Shown: in pieces, positions 11,250 through 23,084 of the stretch
Layout of the letters: every line of letters begins with the position of its first letter
Position numbering within the stretch: the stretch's first letter is position 1
Source of the DNA: Lepus europaeus
Taxonomy: Eukaryota; Chordata; Mammalia; Lagomorpha; Leporidae
Direction: 5' to 3'
Assembly: GCF_033115175.1 (NCBI RefSeq)
Contig: NC_084827.1
Coordinates: forward strand, 21,136,001 to 21,200,000
Length of the DNA stretch: 64,000 bases
Notes under the pieces: model-generated
Told to the model about the DNA's origin: nothing
What the model saw: only the letters and a program-made list of their open reading frames with translations
Database searches by the model: none
Made by a program: the position numbers and the translations under genes

Positions 11250-12519
11250 GACTAGTGCGCCTCACGGGTCGGATGCCGTTGAAGCTCACGTGGTTACTCA
11301 GGAAGCTAAACTCCGCCGCAGAGAAGCCCAGTGGGTGAGAGGACCCGCCTTTCTCGGACCTGCCCTCCCTTCTCCACCCTGCGGTCTCCCCCAGCGCCGC
11401 CCACCTTTTCCTCGCTCCCGAGCCGGGCTGGGGCTGCAGTTGCGCGCGGCCACCTCTAGATGGAACTTTCTTACCAACGCAAGCAAGGCCCAGCCGTCTG
11501 CACCGACCCGGGCGCTGGGCAGCCCGGGGCTCCCTCTCGCTCGCGCCCAGGAGGGTGCAGGGTCGGGTGCGTGCTTGGTAACCCGGGGGGAGGGGCGCTG
11601 GACCGTGCACGTCTAGCCTGGTGGATTTCCCCTTGCTGGACGCGAAGCGAACCCCGAAGTTTCCCCAAAGAGAACAAGAAGCTGAGCGGCAACTCAGGAG
11701 TTGGCTGCCCGCGCCTGCGGCTCCTCGGATTCCCCTCGAAAGCGTGGCGGCCGCCGTGGCTGCCCGCGCCCCCTTCCGCGCAGAGCCCGCCTGGGGTCGT
11801 CTAATCGCAGCAGGCGCTCCCAGGCCCTCGGAGCAGAGGGGTGGGAGGGCAGTGCCCCGGGCGCGGGGCAGCACGCGTGGCGGAGCAAACTTCGCAGGGG
11901 AAACGCGCAGCCGGCGGGCTCCACTTGGAGCATCCCGGCAAGAGCGCGCGCGGCGGGACGCTCGTCGTCTACCTTGTGACCTGTGTTCTTCCCGGTGGCC
12001 CTTCCTCGAGCTGCGCTCACCGGGGGGCGAGGGCGGCGGACTCGGGCCCCCGGGTGCCGCCGCCATGTGGCACCTCCCGCGCCGGCCAGGCTCACCCGGA
12101 GCGCGCGGCCCGGCTCCCTCATCCATTTCTCCAGCGGCCCTCCGCGGCTGTCCCCCAATCCCGGGGCTCTGGGTCCTACCCTGTTCGTTGGGGGCGGGGC
12201 GGGTGGTGGTGATTTCTGGAAACCAGAACTATGGAATGACTGGTCCCCACGTCGCTTTGGACTTGAGATCCGCTAATCCAGAGTCCTTCTCGCTGCCCGC
12301 GCAGAAATCCGGGGCTCCCCCCTCCTCCCCGCCCCCACGGGGATCCTCCTACGGCTTCTCGGGGCGGCTGCGGGCGCGAAGCGATTGGCGCTCCCGGGCG
12401 CGGTCCCGGCCGCGGCTCCCCGCGCCGCGCCGGGTGAATGGCCGCGGGTGGAGGATCGGGAGGCGCCGCGCGCAGACCAATCGCGGTCGCCGGTGGGAGT
12501 ATTTGTTATTCACATGGAA

Positions 12520-12688
12520 GAGACTTGGCGCCGGCTCGGCCAGCTCAGCCCCCTCAACCCCGAGAGCAGCCACAAGTGCGGCCGCGGCGCTCGCCTCGCG
12601 CGCGGCGGCGGCGGCGGCGGCGGCGACGCTGACATGGAGCTGCGGGCCCCCCGCGGGCTTCCTCGCCGCGCCCTCTGCGGGGAGCAGG
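12520..12688 (+). other. GRM8: Candidate non-coding exon 1 of GRM8 (3' part)
   Basis: A donor-like site AGG|GTAAGA lies at 12688/12689, downstream of the CCAAT boxes at 12384 and 12477. The transcription start is not visible, so the left boundary is only indicative. An ATG at 12634 opens a short reading frame running to the donor. Joining this exon to the acceptor at 22254 would keep all main coding sequence in the downstream exon. There is no transcript evidence in the window. Confidence 0.35.
12602..12625 (+). repeat. (CGG)n trinucleotide run in the CpG island
   Basis: Eight consecutive GGC/CGG units immediately precede a short upstream ATG (12634) and the candidate exon-1 donor. If transcribed, the run would be in the GRM8 5' UTR. 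The length is ordinary. Confidence 0.9.
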
Positions 12689-14450
12689 GTAAGACGCGCC
12701 GCCGAGTCGCGGGAAGAGGAAGCCAGGCAAGCAAGTGCCGAACCGCGGGGTAAAAGCGCCTCTCCAAGTGCCCCTACTCGCCGCGCTAGCTGCAGGAGGA
12801 GAAGCCCCCCTGTTTGGTCACGGTGGTCCTCCCCAAACCCGCGCCGCGGGCAGCCAGGTGCACCTTTCGTCCTCAGAGCACTTTAGCGATTGGCTTTTCC
12901 TGGGCTCAAGTAGATGGCCTTGCACACCCCAAGTCTGGGAGAGGACGGGCGGGCGCAGGTGACGAGGACGCGGGCAGAGGGAGAGTGGGCACCAGGGGGC
13001 GAGGGGCCGGCCGGGCACCGGAGCTTGATTGGGTGTCTGTTGATTTTACGTTGCAAAGAACAAGGCAGCCACCCCTCTTGCCTGCCCATGATTGCATTCC
13101 AGTGAAGAGGTTCCGAATGCACGGCGGCGCCGCTCGGAACTCCCTACCCGCCCCCCCCCCCCAAGCCCGGAGATGTGAGCCCCCAAAAGTTTAGTCGGCG
13201 AATGGGGAGACTGTAGGGTGAGGGGAAGGGGCAGGCGCACCCGGGATGCCCCGGGTAGCAGGATTGTAAGGCGCTCCGCCAGGCAGCGCGGGCCCCGGGC
13301 GCCCTCCTGGACCTGCCCCTGCGGAACCGGGACTCGCCCCGCCGAGATGACGAGGTACCTCCGATGCGCGAACCTAGCGGGAGGATTTCCGAAGTTCGCG
13401 GCTTCCGGGAGGAGTTGGGGTGAACCCCTCCTTCCCGAGAGAGCCCCGGGCGGGCTGGGTGCCTAAGCAGGATCCGGGGCGGATAGGGTCGCGGGGGAAG
13501 CCGGGCGGCTCTGGGGTCCTGGAGACCCGCATCCGCGCGCGGCGCTCGCTCTGCCCGGAGTTTGCGTCCTCCGAGTTCGCCGGCTGAGGTTGGGGTTTCC
13601 GTGCCCCTCCTCCGGCGGCTGTCGGGAAAACGCCGGAGTTCCGTGGCCTGCCGCGGGTGGGGGAGGAGGAGAGATCTCCGGGATCTCGAGTTTACAAAGC
13701 CGCGGCTGAGGAGCCCTGACAGCTCCTCCGCAGCTCCCAGGGCCGGAGCGGCTCCAGCTGCTGGGGACTCGCGCGGGGCGTGGACGCTGGGGGCGGCCAG
13801 GTGTGCGAGGGTGGAGGCTCCGGGCTGGATCCCAGCGCCGGAGAGAGGCACCGGGAACTGGATACTCCCTTCCAGGGCCCCAGCCTCTCCCGGGAGCCGG
13901 GCTTCCAACAGCCCAAGAACTGAAAAGAAAAAGGAAGAGGGGTCAGGGGCGAGGCGAGAGGCCGCTGATAGATGGCTGGAGACAGAGGCAGAGATGGGGC
14001 GAGAGCTGGCTCAGCCTCCGGGAGAGCCAGCCCATCTGCTTAGCCCAACAGCGCGGAGATCCCTTGAGGTTCTTACAGTTGGTGAACATACCACAGAATC
14101 ATCCAAAAAATAAAACAAAACCAAAAAAACCCCGTCCGTCTGACGCTGTCTCTTGGTGCAAATGGAATGCAGAGGGGGCGAGAGTGTCGCTCAATTGCGT
14201 CCCCCCCCCCCCCGAGGAATCGCTTCCCTCGTGGCCCAAATTTTGGAGCCTGGGGTCAGGAGGTTGCCTGCGCGCCCAGGGTGGCGGGATGAGGATGGGT
14301 CGGCTTGCGGGCTGCAGAAGCTCGGAGCTCGCACTCACCCTCCCCGCCCCCCACCCCGCCAGCGGTGCCTCTCCGGAGGGAGTGCCTCCTTTGCGGGTGG
14401 AGGGGGATCCTTTCCCAGAGACCTGACGGCGTGGGAGTCTCTCCGCTGAG

Positions 14451-16849
14451 ACGCTGAGGACGCCCGAGAATAATACACTACTGTCTCGGCCAGGACCCCG
14501 GCTGCATACAAATCCTGCGAACGGATGGAACTGAAGACGGGGTTTGTGGTGGGAATCTTTACCCGAAAGATCATAAAGGGGAAAATGCATTCTGCCGGTA
14601 GCTGGTATTTTGCCTGAAAGAAAAAAAAAAAAAATAAGAAAAAGAGCCGCCAGCAGGTAGATCTTGGATAAACAGCTTATTGCACTTGTCTGTAATTTCC
14701 ATTTTCCGCTATGAAATTGTTTGTCAATAATTGCAAATGGCTACAGAAACCACTTGAGTTTACCTTGGTCACTTGCTTGTGAATAATATCTTGCGGATCT
14801 CTGTAGGAGACAGCTGGGTGAGATAGATTCACCCTCTGGTTCTTGAAAATATGTGGCTTGATAATTTTGAAAAGAAAAGTCTTAGCCATCAGGGAAAATG
14901 AACCAAGATTTTCAAAATGCAATTTTCCCGTTTCGGAGTCAACTACAGGTTGTACCAAATATAAGATGAAGGCAGAGAATTTTTGCTTTTTATAAAAAGA
15001 AGGGGGGTGTGTATGGGGGAAGTAGACAGGAGGAGGCTCTGTGGGAGACAGGTCTATCCAGAATGAAGGAAAAAGAGGCTGGGAACAGGGCTCTATCCTG
15101 TTACTTAGGCTCAATTTGTTCTATTTGGCTTGTCCCCTTTGCAAGTTAGGGCTGCTTGAACAATTCTAAAACCAGCCCTCTCCAAAAGGAATAGAAAAAA
15201 AAAAAAAAAAAAGAACAGCTGAGCTCCAGTGAGTGCAGGAGAAAGTTAGAGATCTGGAGAGATGCACTCTCTTCAGAGTTGGCTGAGCAGGTTGAGCCTC
15301 TGTGGGGCTTGTTTCATTAGTATTTATGCTGCAGACAACCCAGCTGACATCCACGTTGGCAGTAGTCTGTGCTGATCTTTGGGAAGAACGTTCCATTGTC
15401 TTCAGGGCATGATACACAGAACGCTGTCCATGCTTGCTTCTGACAGCAGTGACCCTTTTTCTTCCAAGTTTCTTTCCCGTCATCCTCCTCTGCTAGTTGG
15501 AATGTCCAACAGAAAGAGGGCCTTCTTTAGTCCTGGGAGTGGAGCCTGCCCTGTCCTGGGGTCCTAAGGGGCTGAAGTGATTTCTCTCTTACTGGACCCA
15601 CAGTATAGACCTGGCCGCATCTCCTGCTCTGTCCAGTAAGCTGGCTTGTGAAGTTTCAGGGAACTGTTGCTGTTTGTTTAGTAGGACCTGATCAGGCATC
15701 ACCAAACTGACAGATGTTCACTTGGTAGTGACGGTCACTCCATGCTCCAGAGGAGAGGCTATGAGCAAAGATCCAGCCAGATCCTATGTTTCCATCTCAA
15801 AGGGAGGTTTCCTCTCTGCTAGGAATTTGGATTTGGACTTGCTTCTTCTTCTTCTTCTTCTTTTTTTTTTTTTTTTTGCTCAGAAGGAGTATTTTCTTTG
15901 GCTTTCATTTCTACTTGGTACTTTTGCAAGTTGTGATGACTGGGAAGGACCATGGGCATAATGTCACAAGCTAGGGCTGCCTTGTGAGTGGTGGGCAGTC
16001 CTGGAGTGCTTTGAGGGGCGCTGGTGAGCTCCCTGCTCTGCCATGTTATGGGGTCTCTTTCAACCATGGTCAATGGTGCTATTTCTTTGGTTAAGAAACT
16101 CTGACTCTCCTAGGAATCATCTTTAATTTGCAGATGCTCCAGTTGAGGGAATGTCAATAATACTTCCTCAGGTTTTGATACCTGCCAGCGAAGCCCCTCT
16201 CTCCGTGGGGAGGGGCCAGGTAATGAGAGGAAGGTGTTGCTGTTGGTACCCAAAGGCTACCTTAGCACTGAGGGATGGAGAAGATCAGCTCGGGGCTGGG
16301 CAGCAGGTGCACAGAAGTGGGAAGGTGTGGGAGAGGCAAAGAGGAGCATGCAGAGATTGTTGAGGACATGTGTTGCCAATTTCATGCCTTTCCAGACAGG
16401 GTTCTGCCTAAAGATACAAATCTGCTGGCTGTTTATTGGCGGACTTTTCCAGCAGTAAAGAACCTAAGAGGTGAGAAGCATTTCATACTGCTTACAGTTT
16501 GGGAAGGGTTCCTGTTGTCTTGTTTTCATCATGGAAGGGTAACTTGTCACTGCTTCCTTCAGATGCTGCAGGTGCCCATGGACCAAGTCCTCCAGGCCAG
16601 ACATTATATGTCCATTGTCTTTTCCTCTTGAGTCCTTTCCAGTTTTCCTTTGAGCTCCGTGCTTTCGATATGGGCTCTCCAGGGTTGATTGTTCCAGGCA
16701 GATAACAGTTTCAGAGGTCTGACTTGCCCTGAGTGTGGTGTGAAAGTGGTTTTCTTAGACCTTCTTAGTGTAGTACACCAGCAAAATATTGTATTTCTGG
16801 GACTCATGGTTAAACAGTAGTGTCTCTGTATCTTGGTGGTTTCTAAAAT
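14451..16849 (+). other. Presumed GRM8 intron 1, non-coding
   Basis: No exon is recognised. Contents are a poly-A tract (14620-14636), a purine run near 15196-15212 and a (TTC)n/poly-T tract at 15841-15878. ORFs are short and without domains. Confidence 0.4.
15841..15878 (+). repeat. (TTC)n and poly-T tract
   Basis: About six TTC units run into a T17 stretch. No SINE body follows. Confidence 0.9.
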
Positions 16850-17300
16850 ATTTTTTACTCACATTATATTCATCTGATTGCACAACCCAGGAGGTAGACA
16901 GAAATCATTTCCTATTTCAGCAACAGAGAAGATGAGAGCAGGTTATGTGACTTGTCCAATGGCATATGGTGAATGCTGGGGGGAGTGAGACCCAGGATTG
17001 GGGTCTCCTGGGACCCTGGGACCTCCCACTCACCACCCACACGATGAAACCAGGGTTAGCTCTGAATCCATTGGGATCTTCTGTATGCAGAGGCAATGGA
17101 GTGAAGGCCGAAGTGCAACAGAAGTCTTGCCTTTGGATTTTTGGGCTGTGACTTCGGACACAGAATCGCTCTGCTTTCAGATTCCTCATATCCTGAATGA
17201 GGGCTGTGATACCAGCCTCGTAGTATATTTTAAGAAGGAAATGAGATGATGTGTGTGAGGCTCCAGGCACACTGGAAGCATTCAATAAGTGTTGGTTTCA
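16850..17300 (+). mobile_element. MIR/L2-like remnant
   Basis: The pattern 'attatattcatctgattgcacaaccc', 'gaagatgagagcaggttatgtgacttgtcc' and the 3' '...ggcacactggaagcattcaataagtgttgg' are the classic parts of a MIR/L2 fossil in sense orientation. The middle is poorly conserved. Confidence 0.5.
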
Positions 17301-17705
17301 GTCTCTTGCCCTCTTATCTGACACATACTGTCAGAGTGGCTTCTCATTACTTTAAGTATGGTCTTTTTATGCAGTAGCTGTGTTATTGGAAAAATAAGCG
17401 TACAAATTGAATTCTACTAAATCAGATTGTGTTTTAAATGCATGGGATTTGGCTATTTAAAGGAAACTGGTGTGAATTCTTTTGTAATGGAAATAGTCAC
17501 TTTCTAATTTATCTGTATAGTAAGTTGAGCTTCTCCTACATCAAATTTTTTTTATATGAAACTTGCTTGTATAGGAGAGCTTTCACAGACCTCTCTCACT
17601 GATGGGGAAAAAAGTCATTCAAATATTTTTTAAGCAAATTCAGTTGTGTTCAGGTGGCAAAGCCTTACTGTGATGTTTCAGAATAATCTCATGCTTCCTT
17701 ATTGT
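17301..17705. other. AT-rich intronic stretch
   Basis: No feature was recognised. Confidence 0.4.
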
Positions 17706-17885
17706 TAAATAATGCAAGCTCAGAGAGGGAAGCTGGTGAGTGCTCCATCACTCATTTCACAGATGAAATGGAAGCACACAGAGGTGAAGTGACATATTCG
17801 GTGTCATCAGCCAGTGACTGTCAGACGAGGATTCAATCCCAGGTCTTGGTTGTCAGGGGACAGCTCTGCCTACCATGTTCCTACT
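17706..17885 (+). mobile_element. MIR remnant
   Basis: The order 'tcatttcacagatgaaatggaagcacacagaggtgaagtgacat' followed by 'caatcccaggtc' matches the typical MIR core read in sense. Confidence 0.65.
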
Positions 17886-19018
17886 CTGCCCAACCAAGAA
17901 TCCACAGCCATGCACCCATGTTGCAGCCTGGGAGATGGTACACATATGATGCATTTTCAAATCACCCAAAAGAGCTGCAAGTGCAGGCAGTTTGGGATGA
18001 AACTTCTGCGTTTGCAATTTTATGAGTGGATGACAATATTCAGCTTAACCTTTTTGTGCAAGTGCTGAATGGAATGCAGTGTAGGAATGCTGCTTTGGCC
18101 TTTTTATGAGAAAAAATTATGGTTCTTAGCTAATGCTATTCCTCAGCAATGAGTTTACCATGTCATACCTATGCTGCCCTTGCCACGTGCTGGAGGGAGA
18201 TGGGAAGGCAGACCCCAGCAGAGCCTACAGATTTTTTTTTTCTCCACCCACTGGCATCAGGCTAGCCAGGAAACCTGATCTGAAGTAGAGGTGTTTGGAC
18301 AGAAAGCCTGGGATAGTCTCAGCCCTGTGAGAGATTCAGAAATCACCCTCTGGGAAATGGCCCCAGATTGTCTCTTCCTAATGAGTATGTTATTGTTCTT
18401 CAAGCTAACCATTGAAGTTGCACGGGTTTCTGTGAGGCTCCAGTGGAGAGACAGGACCCTCACCCTCACTCGTGCTGCTGTAACCTGTCCCTGCGGCAAT
18501 GGGGTCTGAGGGTTTTGGAGACACTGCTGCTTGCTAGCTCAGGGCGTGGGGGACATGCTTGATCTCTCAGCTTTTCTCATTGATACAAAAGCTAATGACT
18601 GGTGTATCCATTGAGATGCTGTGTCAGGCGCTTGAGAAGTTAGATACTCCAGGTATGTGTGGGTGCAGAGAAGGTATGTAAAAAATGAAAAGCAGAATTC
18701 ATGGCTCCAGCCACGAGGAGCTGTCTTCATTCCGGGCCTTTCTGGAAGCAGCTAGATCACTGTTAGGGAGACACAGACTCCAGTTCCAGCCATAGGGCCT
18801 GCTTCCCTGGGGACCAGGTCTGCTGGACAGTCAGTGGGAGGGCTGCTGATGTCTGACTTGCGATGTATGGGTGGGCAGGGGCCAGCGGGCACAGGAAGGA
18901 CTGTGAGGGTTCCTGGTTGAGCACCCCCAACACGGCCAGGCAGTTCCTCCTTTAGGGTCCCACCAGTAGTTCAGGGCATCTGCTCCTCTCAGAGGCTGAT
19001 TTCAGGAATGAAGATGCC
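17886..19018. other. Intronic, no feature seen
   Basis: Unique-looking sequence with no exon or repeat that I can name, apart from a T11 run near 18231. Confidence 0.4.
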
Positions 19019-19353
19019 ACTTTTTTTTTTTTAAAGATTTGTTTATTTATTTAAAAGGCAGAGTTACAGAGAGGCAGAGGGAGAGAGAGAGAGAGAGAGA
19101 GAGAGGTCTTCCATCTGCTGGTTCACTCCTCAGATGGCCACAATGGCCAGAGCTGCGCTGATCAGCAGCCAGGAGCTTCTTCCAGGTCTCCCACATGGGT
19201 GCAGGGGCCCAAGGACTTGGGCCATCTTCTACTACTTTCCCAGGTCATAGCAGAGAGCTGGATTGGAAGTGGAGCAGCTGGGACTCAAACTGGTGCCCAT
19301 ATGGGATGCCGGCGCTGCAGGCACTTTACCCACTGTGCCACAGCGCCGGCCTC
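19019..19353 (-). mobile_element. C-SINE, full length, antisense
   Basis: Poly-T, GA-rich microsatellite (19079-19106) and the complete body ending 'ccacagcgccggcc'. The flanks AAGATGCCACTTTT (left) and AAGATGTCACTCTTTT (right) form a near-perfect duplication. Confidence 0.93.
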
Positions 19354-19879
19354 AAGATGTCACTCTTTTAAGAAGTCCATCAGCACAGGGGTGGATGTGG
19401 GGTTCCTACAGAACCCCAGAAGAAGGTTAGTTTGAGAGAAAAGCTATTTTACTTTAAATCAAACACAGAACATGCAGTAGAACTGTTTGGATCTATGGCA
19501 CAGAAAGGTCATTATTTCTTCAAAACTCATTGACTCCAACTAGGATGAGTTTGGATTGAAGCTCATAAGAATTCTATCAGAGCAAGACTAGGCAATTCAA
19601 GGTTCTACTGCAAAACTTATTTTTGTAGCTTTTCCACAAACTTTTACGTGTATTTTTCCTTAGAATTTAAGAGGGAATCTACACCTTCCAGCCATCAAGA
19701 ATCTATGATTTTTGTGACAGTGTATCAGATTTTGAAATAACTGCAGTATTTAAATATTTTGTAAGTAGCTCTGATTTTATTTTTAAAGTGAGAAAATTCA
19801 GTAAAAACCTCAGCAACTGGGCAAATGAGGAAAAACGTGCTCTGCTTTAGTAGAAAGTGAATTACAGACCAGGTGGGTG
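19354..19879. other. AT-rich intronic stretch
   Basis: No exon or repeat recognised. Confidence 0.4.
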
Positions 19880-20040
19880 ATGATAGCTCCTGTTTCTGAG
19901 CACTTAACCTGTGCTAGGTACTGTGCTTCCCATGAGTGCTGAATTGTAGGTCCTAACCCCTCATTTACAGACAACAAAATCAAGCATTAGAGAGGTTACA
20001 TGCAACCAGTTCTGTGATGCAGGGGAGGAAATTCAAGCAA
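19880..20040 (+). mobile_element. MIR remnant
   Basis: 'tctgagcacttaacctgtgctaggtactgtgct' followed by 'cctcatttacagacaacaaaatcaagcattagagaggtta' is a readable MIR core in sense orientation. Confidence 0.75.
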
Positions 20041-22254
20041 AAATTCCAGGGAGCTGTCCAATGTAGAATAACCAAAATGAACCCCTTGCTTTCCATTTTA
20101 GTACATTAGTCTACTAAACAAAACGATTCTTGCCTTGCTATTATTCATCACACAACCTTTTCTAAATTAAAGCTCTAGAGAAACCAGATAGTTTTGCAAA
20201 CACCAATGATTAAAAAACCCTCAATTTTATTACTGGTAGAACTGTACAACAAGTGACATTAGGTTAAAAGCACAGGAGTGGGTAAGGATACTTTCTGGCT
20301 ACCAGATGGATGGGTTTATGTTTGTCTAAAACCATTTATCCTCTTAAGCAGTTAGAGTGGTTGGGAGGTGACTTGATGCAATGAATAAAGACCACTATGT
20401 GGAGAACAGTGGTGCCATGGGTATCCCTATAAGTATTTGCTGTCTGTGTATGCATATATGCTATGCTCTGCCAGAAGGGATATGCTAAGGATCAGCACGT
20501 GGGCACTGGTTAGAATTAATGGGGTTTTACTATCAAGGAAACTGGCCTTCCTTGTGAACTGTAAAACACAGTCCTACTTCTGTTCCTGGAGTAGGTGGAG
20601 TAATTTGTGGTCCATCACTTAAATGTCAAGTTGACTTTCTGAGGGTTTCCTTTTATGGGATGTTGGAGGTCAGGCTGTTGTGGAGTCACAGGTTTTCTGG
20701 GTGAAAAGGAGCTGCTGGGAGATTTGACTGTAAGGGGCTATCAGGTAGTGAGAAAACCAGAAAGGCGCTGGGTGTTTGGGGGCAGGATAAAGGAACTCCA
20801 AGGCTTGCGTGTGCCAGGAGGCAGGGCCCTCTTGTGCCAGGGAGCACAGAACTCTCAGCAGAGGTGGCCATGGGCTGCTGTGCACTCAAAGCGCAGTGCC
20901 TTGGACTACTATGAGCTGCGTTTTCTAAACTGAGAGAGACAAGTGCAGCTTTCTCTGAAGGCATTTGGCCATATGTTCACTTGTCCCCTAGGGAAGCACC
21001 ATCCTTTCTTTTGGGACAAGGAAGGTGGAAAGAAAATTTTACGGCCTGGAACTTGAACAAATGAATGGAAAATACAACCAGATGTTGGTTGGCTAGGGTG
21101 GAGGGAAATGGTCCAAATTTCAGGCTTCAAACCCGTATATAAATAGGTTAGAAATGAGCATTAGATTAACCATCCTGCCAAAGTCCATTAGTGCTGTTTC
21201 TTCTCTTAATTATATATGCATTTCAAGTGTCGGATTCCCTGTGTTAAGTCAGTTCTCATTTTCGGTGAAATCTCTTCAAAAGTCCTTTGAAAGAATCTCA
21301 TGAAATCCTTTAAGGACAAAGGCCTTAGAATAAACTTTTTCTGTAGATTTGCCTGTAGACTTTTTTCGCTCTGGGTTATTTCTAGGCTTGATGAAATAAC
21401 TGTTTTCCCCACTGAGTCAGACAAGGTTAAGAAGCTCTTCAGTTGGTCTCCAGCTCTGACTTGCTCTCAATGACTCTAGGATCAAGGCATGTTTACTTCG
21501 GAATTGTAAGCAAACCCTTTGCCCCCACCCGACAAATTACTTGCAGACTCTAACAATAGTAATAGGAATATCTGCACACCGAAGCTTCCCTGTGTGTTTC
21601 AAGTCTTTGCCTTGTTAGCAGAGGACAATAAGATAATTTATACGGAGTGGCTGACATTCTATGTTAAGTTTTCCTAAGCTACACAAAACTTACACAATTT
21701 AAGATCTTTGGAGGAACCAGTTCCCTCCCTCCCTCCCTCCTTCCTTCCTTTTCTCCTTTCTGCTTACTGAAGAATCACTTTTTTCCCACCAGGAAACCTG
21801 AGGCACAAAAAGATGTCCTTAATAGATGACTAGTTTGTTGAATAGGTCACAGAACATAACCTTTCATTATGATTTTGTGGATGAAATTTAAATGCTAAAC
21901 TCACCTGTAAAAAGTAAGAACAGATTTGAAAAGAAATAATGTCATCAGTCACAGGATTCTCACCTTCATGGAAATAGCACTTATTGAAATAAAATGATAA
22001 ATAAAAATGTTTCCTGGCTCGGGAGAACCTGCCTAGTTTCTGATACTTTTCTGTTTCCTTGCTCTGAAAGCGTCATCAATCTCCTTGTTTGGATGCTGTG
22101 TGGCCAGGTGTTCAGAATCACAGGGGGACAGAAAAAATTAGTTTTTACTGAATAGGGGAAATAATAAGAAAAAAAGAGGTTGGTGTAAACAGGGCTTAAA
22201 AATGTCTGTACCCACTGAACTGAACCCTTTTTCTCCCTCCCCCTTACTCCTCAG
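20041..22254 (+). other. Presumed GRM8 intron 1, 3' part
   Basis: Mostly unique sequence with a (CCCT)n/(CTTC)n run at 21721-21760. It ends in a strong polypyrimidine tract and TCAG acceptor at 22225-22254. No other exon is recognisable. Confidence 0.5.
22225..22254 (+). promoter_or_regulatory. GRM8: Splice acceptor before the first coding exon of GRM8
   Basis: A polypyrimidine tract (Ts and Cs from 22225) leads to TCAG at 22251-22254. It is the best acceptor upstream of the start codon and sets the probable 5' edge of the exon at 22255. Alternative AG sites closer to the ATG lack comparable tracts. Confidence 0.65.
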
Positions 22255-22568
22255 GAATAATTCTGCTACAGGGCTGACTTCAAGGACATGAATTGTTGAC
22301 CTCATCCCAACACCAGAACCTCAGATGTTATTCTAATTTTTGCATCATTCCAGGCAAGTTGACTTTATATGGGAATAAAATTGAACCCTAGGGGTCTGAT
22401 GGAAATTCACTGTGACGCTCACATCAAGAAAACCTGCTGAAACCCACAGAGCCTTCCCTGCATGGGCCCCGATGGTAGCCTCCAGAAGGTGCAGCCTCAG
22501 GTGGTTCCACTTCTTCTGTGGCAAGAATAAACTTTGGGTCTTGGAGCGCAACACCACCTGTGGAGAAA
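22255..22568 (+). other. GRM8: GRM8 5' UTR within the first coding exon, with upstream ORFs
   Basis: About 314 nt lie between the acceptor and the start codon. Upstream ATGs occur at 22288 (stops after 3 codons), 22325 (3 codons), 22369 (23 codons, to 22440, with an internal in-frame ATG at 22399), 22462 (22 codons, to 22530) and 22472. The last stays open to 22798, so it overlaps the true start in another frame. The true ATG has A at -3 and G at +4, a strong context. Such a leader is expected to lower translation. The assignment as leader depends on the acceptor call. Confidence 0.6.
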
Positions 22569-22798
22569 ATGGTATGCGAGGGAAAGCGATCAGCCTCTTG
22601 CCCTTGTTTCTTCCTCTTAACGGCCAAGTTCTACTGGATCCTCACAATGATGCAAAGAACTCACAGTCAAGAGTATGCCCATTCCATACGGGTGGATGGG
22701 GACATCATCCTGGGGGGTCTCTTCCCTGTCCACGCAAAGGGAGAGAGAGGGGTGCCTTGTGGGGAGTTGAAGAAGGAGAAGGGGATCCACAGACTTGA
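22472..22798 (+). other. Upstream ORF overlapping the GRM8 start codon
   Basis: The ATG at 22472 (C at -3, G at +4) opens 108 codons in a different frame, ending 230 nt inside the receptor reading frame. No domain is recognised in its predicted peptide. Most of the overlapping part is constrained by the receptor frame, so openness there is weak evidence for a real peptide. Its likely role, if any, is to divert scanning ribosomes. Confidence 0.35.
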
Positions 22799-23078
22799 AG
22801 CCATGCTGTATGCAATCGACCAGATTAACAAGGACCCCGATCTCCTCTCCAATATCACTCTGGGTGTCCGGATCCTCGACACGTGCTCCAGGGACACCTA
22901 TGCTTTGGAGCAGTCGCTAACATTCGTGCAGGCGTTAATAGAGAAGGACGCTTCCGACGTGAAGTGTGCCAATGGGGATCCGCCCATTTTCACCAAGCCC
23001 GACAAGATTTCTGGCGTCATAGGGGCTGCAGCAAGCTCCGTGTCCATCATGGTCGCTAACATTTTAAGACTTTTTAAG
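22569..23078 (+). CDS. GRM8: Metabotropic glutamate receptor 8, first coding exon (residues 1-170)
   Basis: This exon encodes the N-terminus of mGlu8, a class C G-protein-coupled receptor of the group III metabotropic glutamate receptors. The receptor sits mainly at presynaptic terminals, couples to Gi/o and lowers cAMP and transmitter release. Residues 1-33 form the N-terminal signal region with a hydrophobic core near 13-27. From about residue 40 the ligand-binding Venus-flytrap domain begins ([15 protein letters not shown]). Visible landmarks are Lys71 and Arg75, which contact the glutamate side chain in group III receptors; Ser156, a binding residue; Cys64 and Cys106; and an N-glycosylation site at Asn95 (NIT). 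The start [10 protein letters not shown] fits GRM8 and separates it from GRM4, GRM6 and GRM7. The exon ends after Lys170 in phase 0 on AAG|GTAGGT (donor at 23079). The frame is intact. Remaining exons lie beyond the window. Confidence 0.97.
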
Positions 23079-23084
23079 GTAGGT

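Larger units (their letters stand above)
11250..14450 (+). promoter_or_regulatory. GRM8: CpG island, probable GRM8 promoter region
   Basis: About 3.2 kb is strongly GC-rich with dense CpG, in sharp contrast to the AT-rich surroundings. It contains GC boxes (for example near 12187-12199), an inverted CCAAT box at 12384-12388 and a CCAAT at 12477-12481, all ahead of a candidate first-exon donor at 12688. There is no convincing TATA box, as is usual for CpG-island promoters. It lies about 10 kb upstream of the first coding exon of GRM8 on the same strand, which makes it the natural candidate promoter. Assignment to GRM8 is an inference. Long ORFs on both strands here are a by-product of the GC richness. 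Confidence 0.75.

Noticed and set aside
12602..12625. CGG run as an expanded, pathogenic-type repeat
   Set aside because: Eight units is a normal length for a CpG-island promoter.
11203..13908. Long ORFs on both strands in the CpG island (421, 307 and 254 codons)
   Set aside because: They overlap each other on both strands, are Arg/Ala/Gly/Pro-rich without domains, and arise because stop codons are rare in GC-rich DNA.
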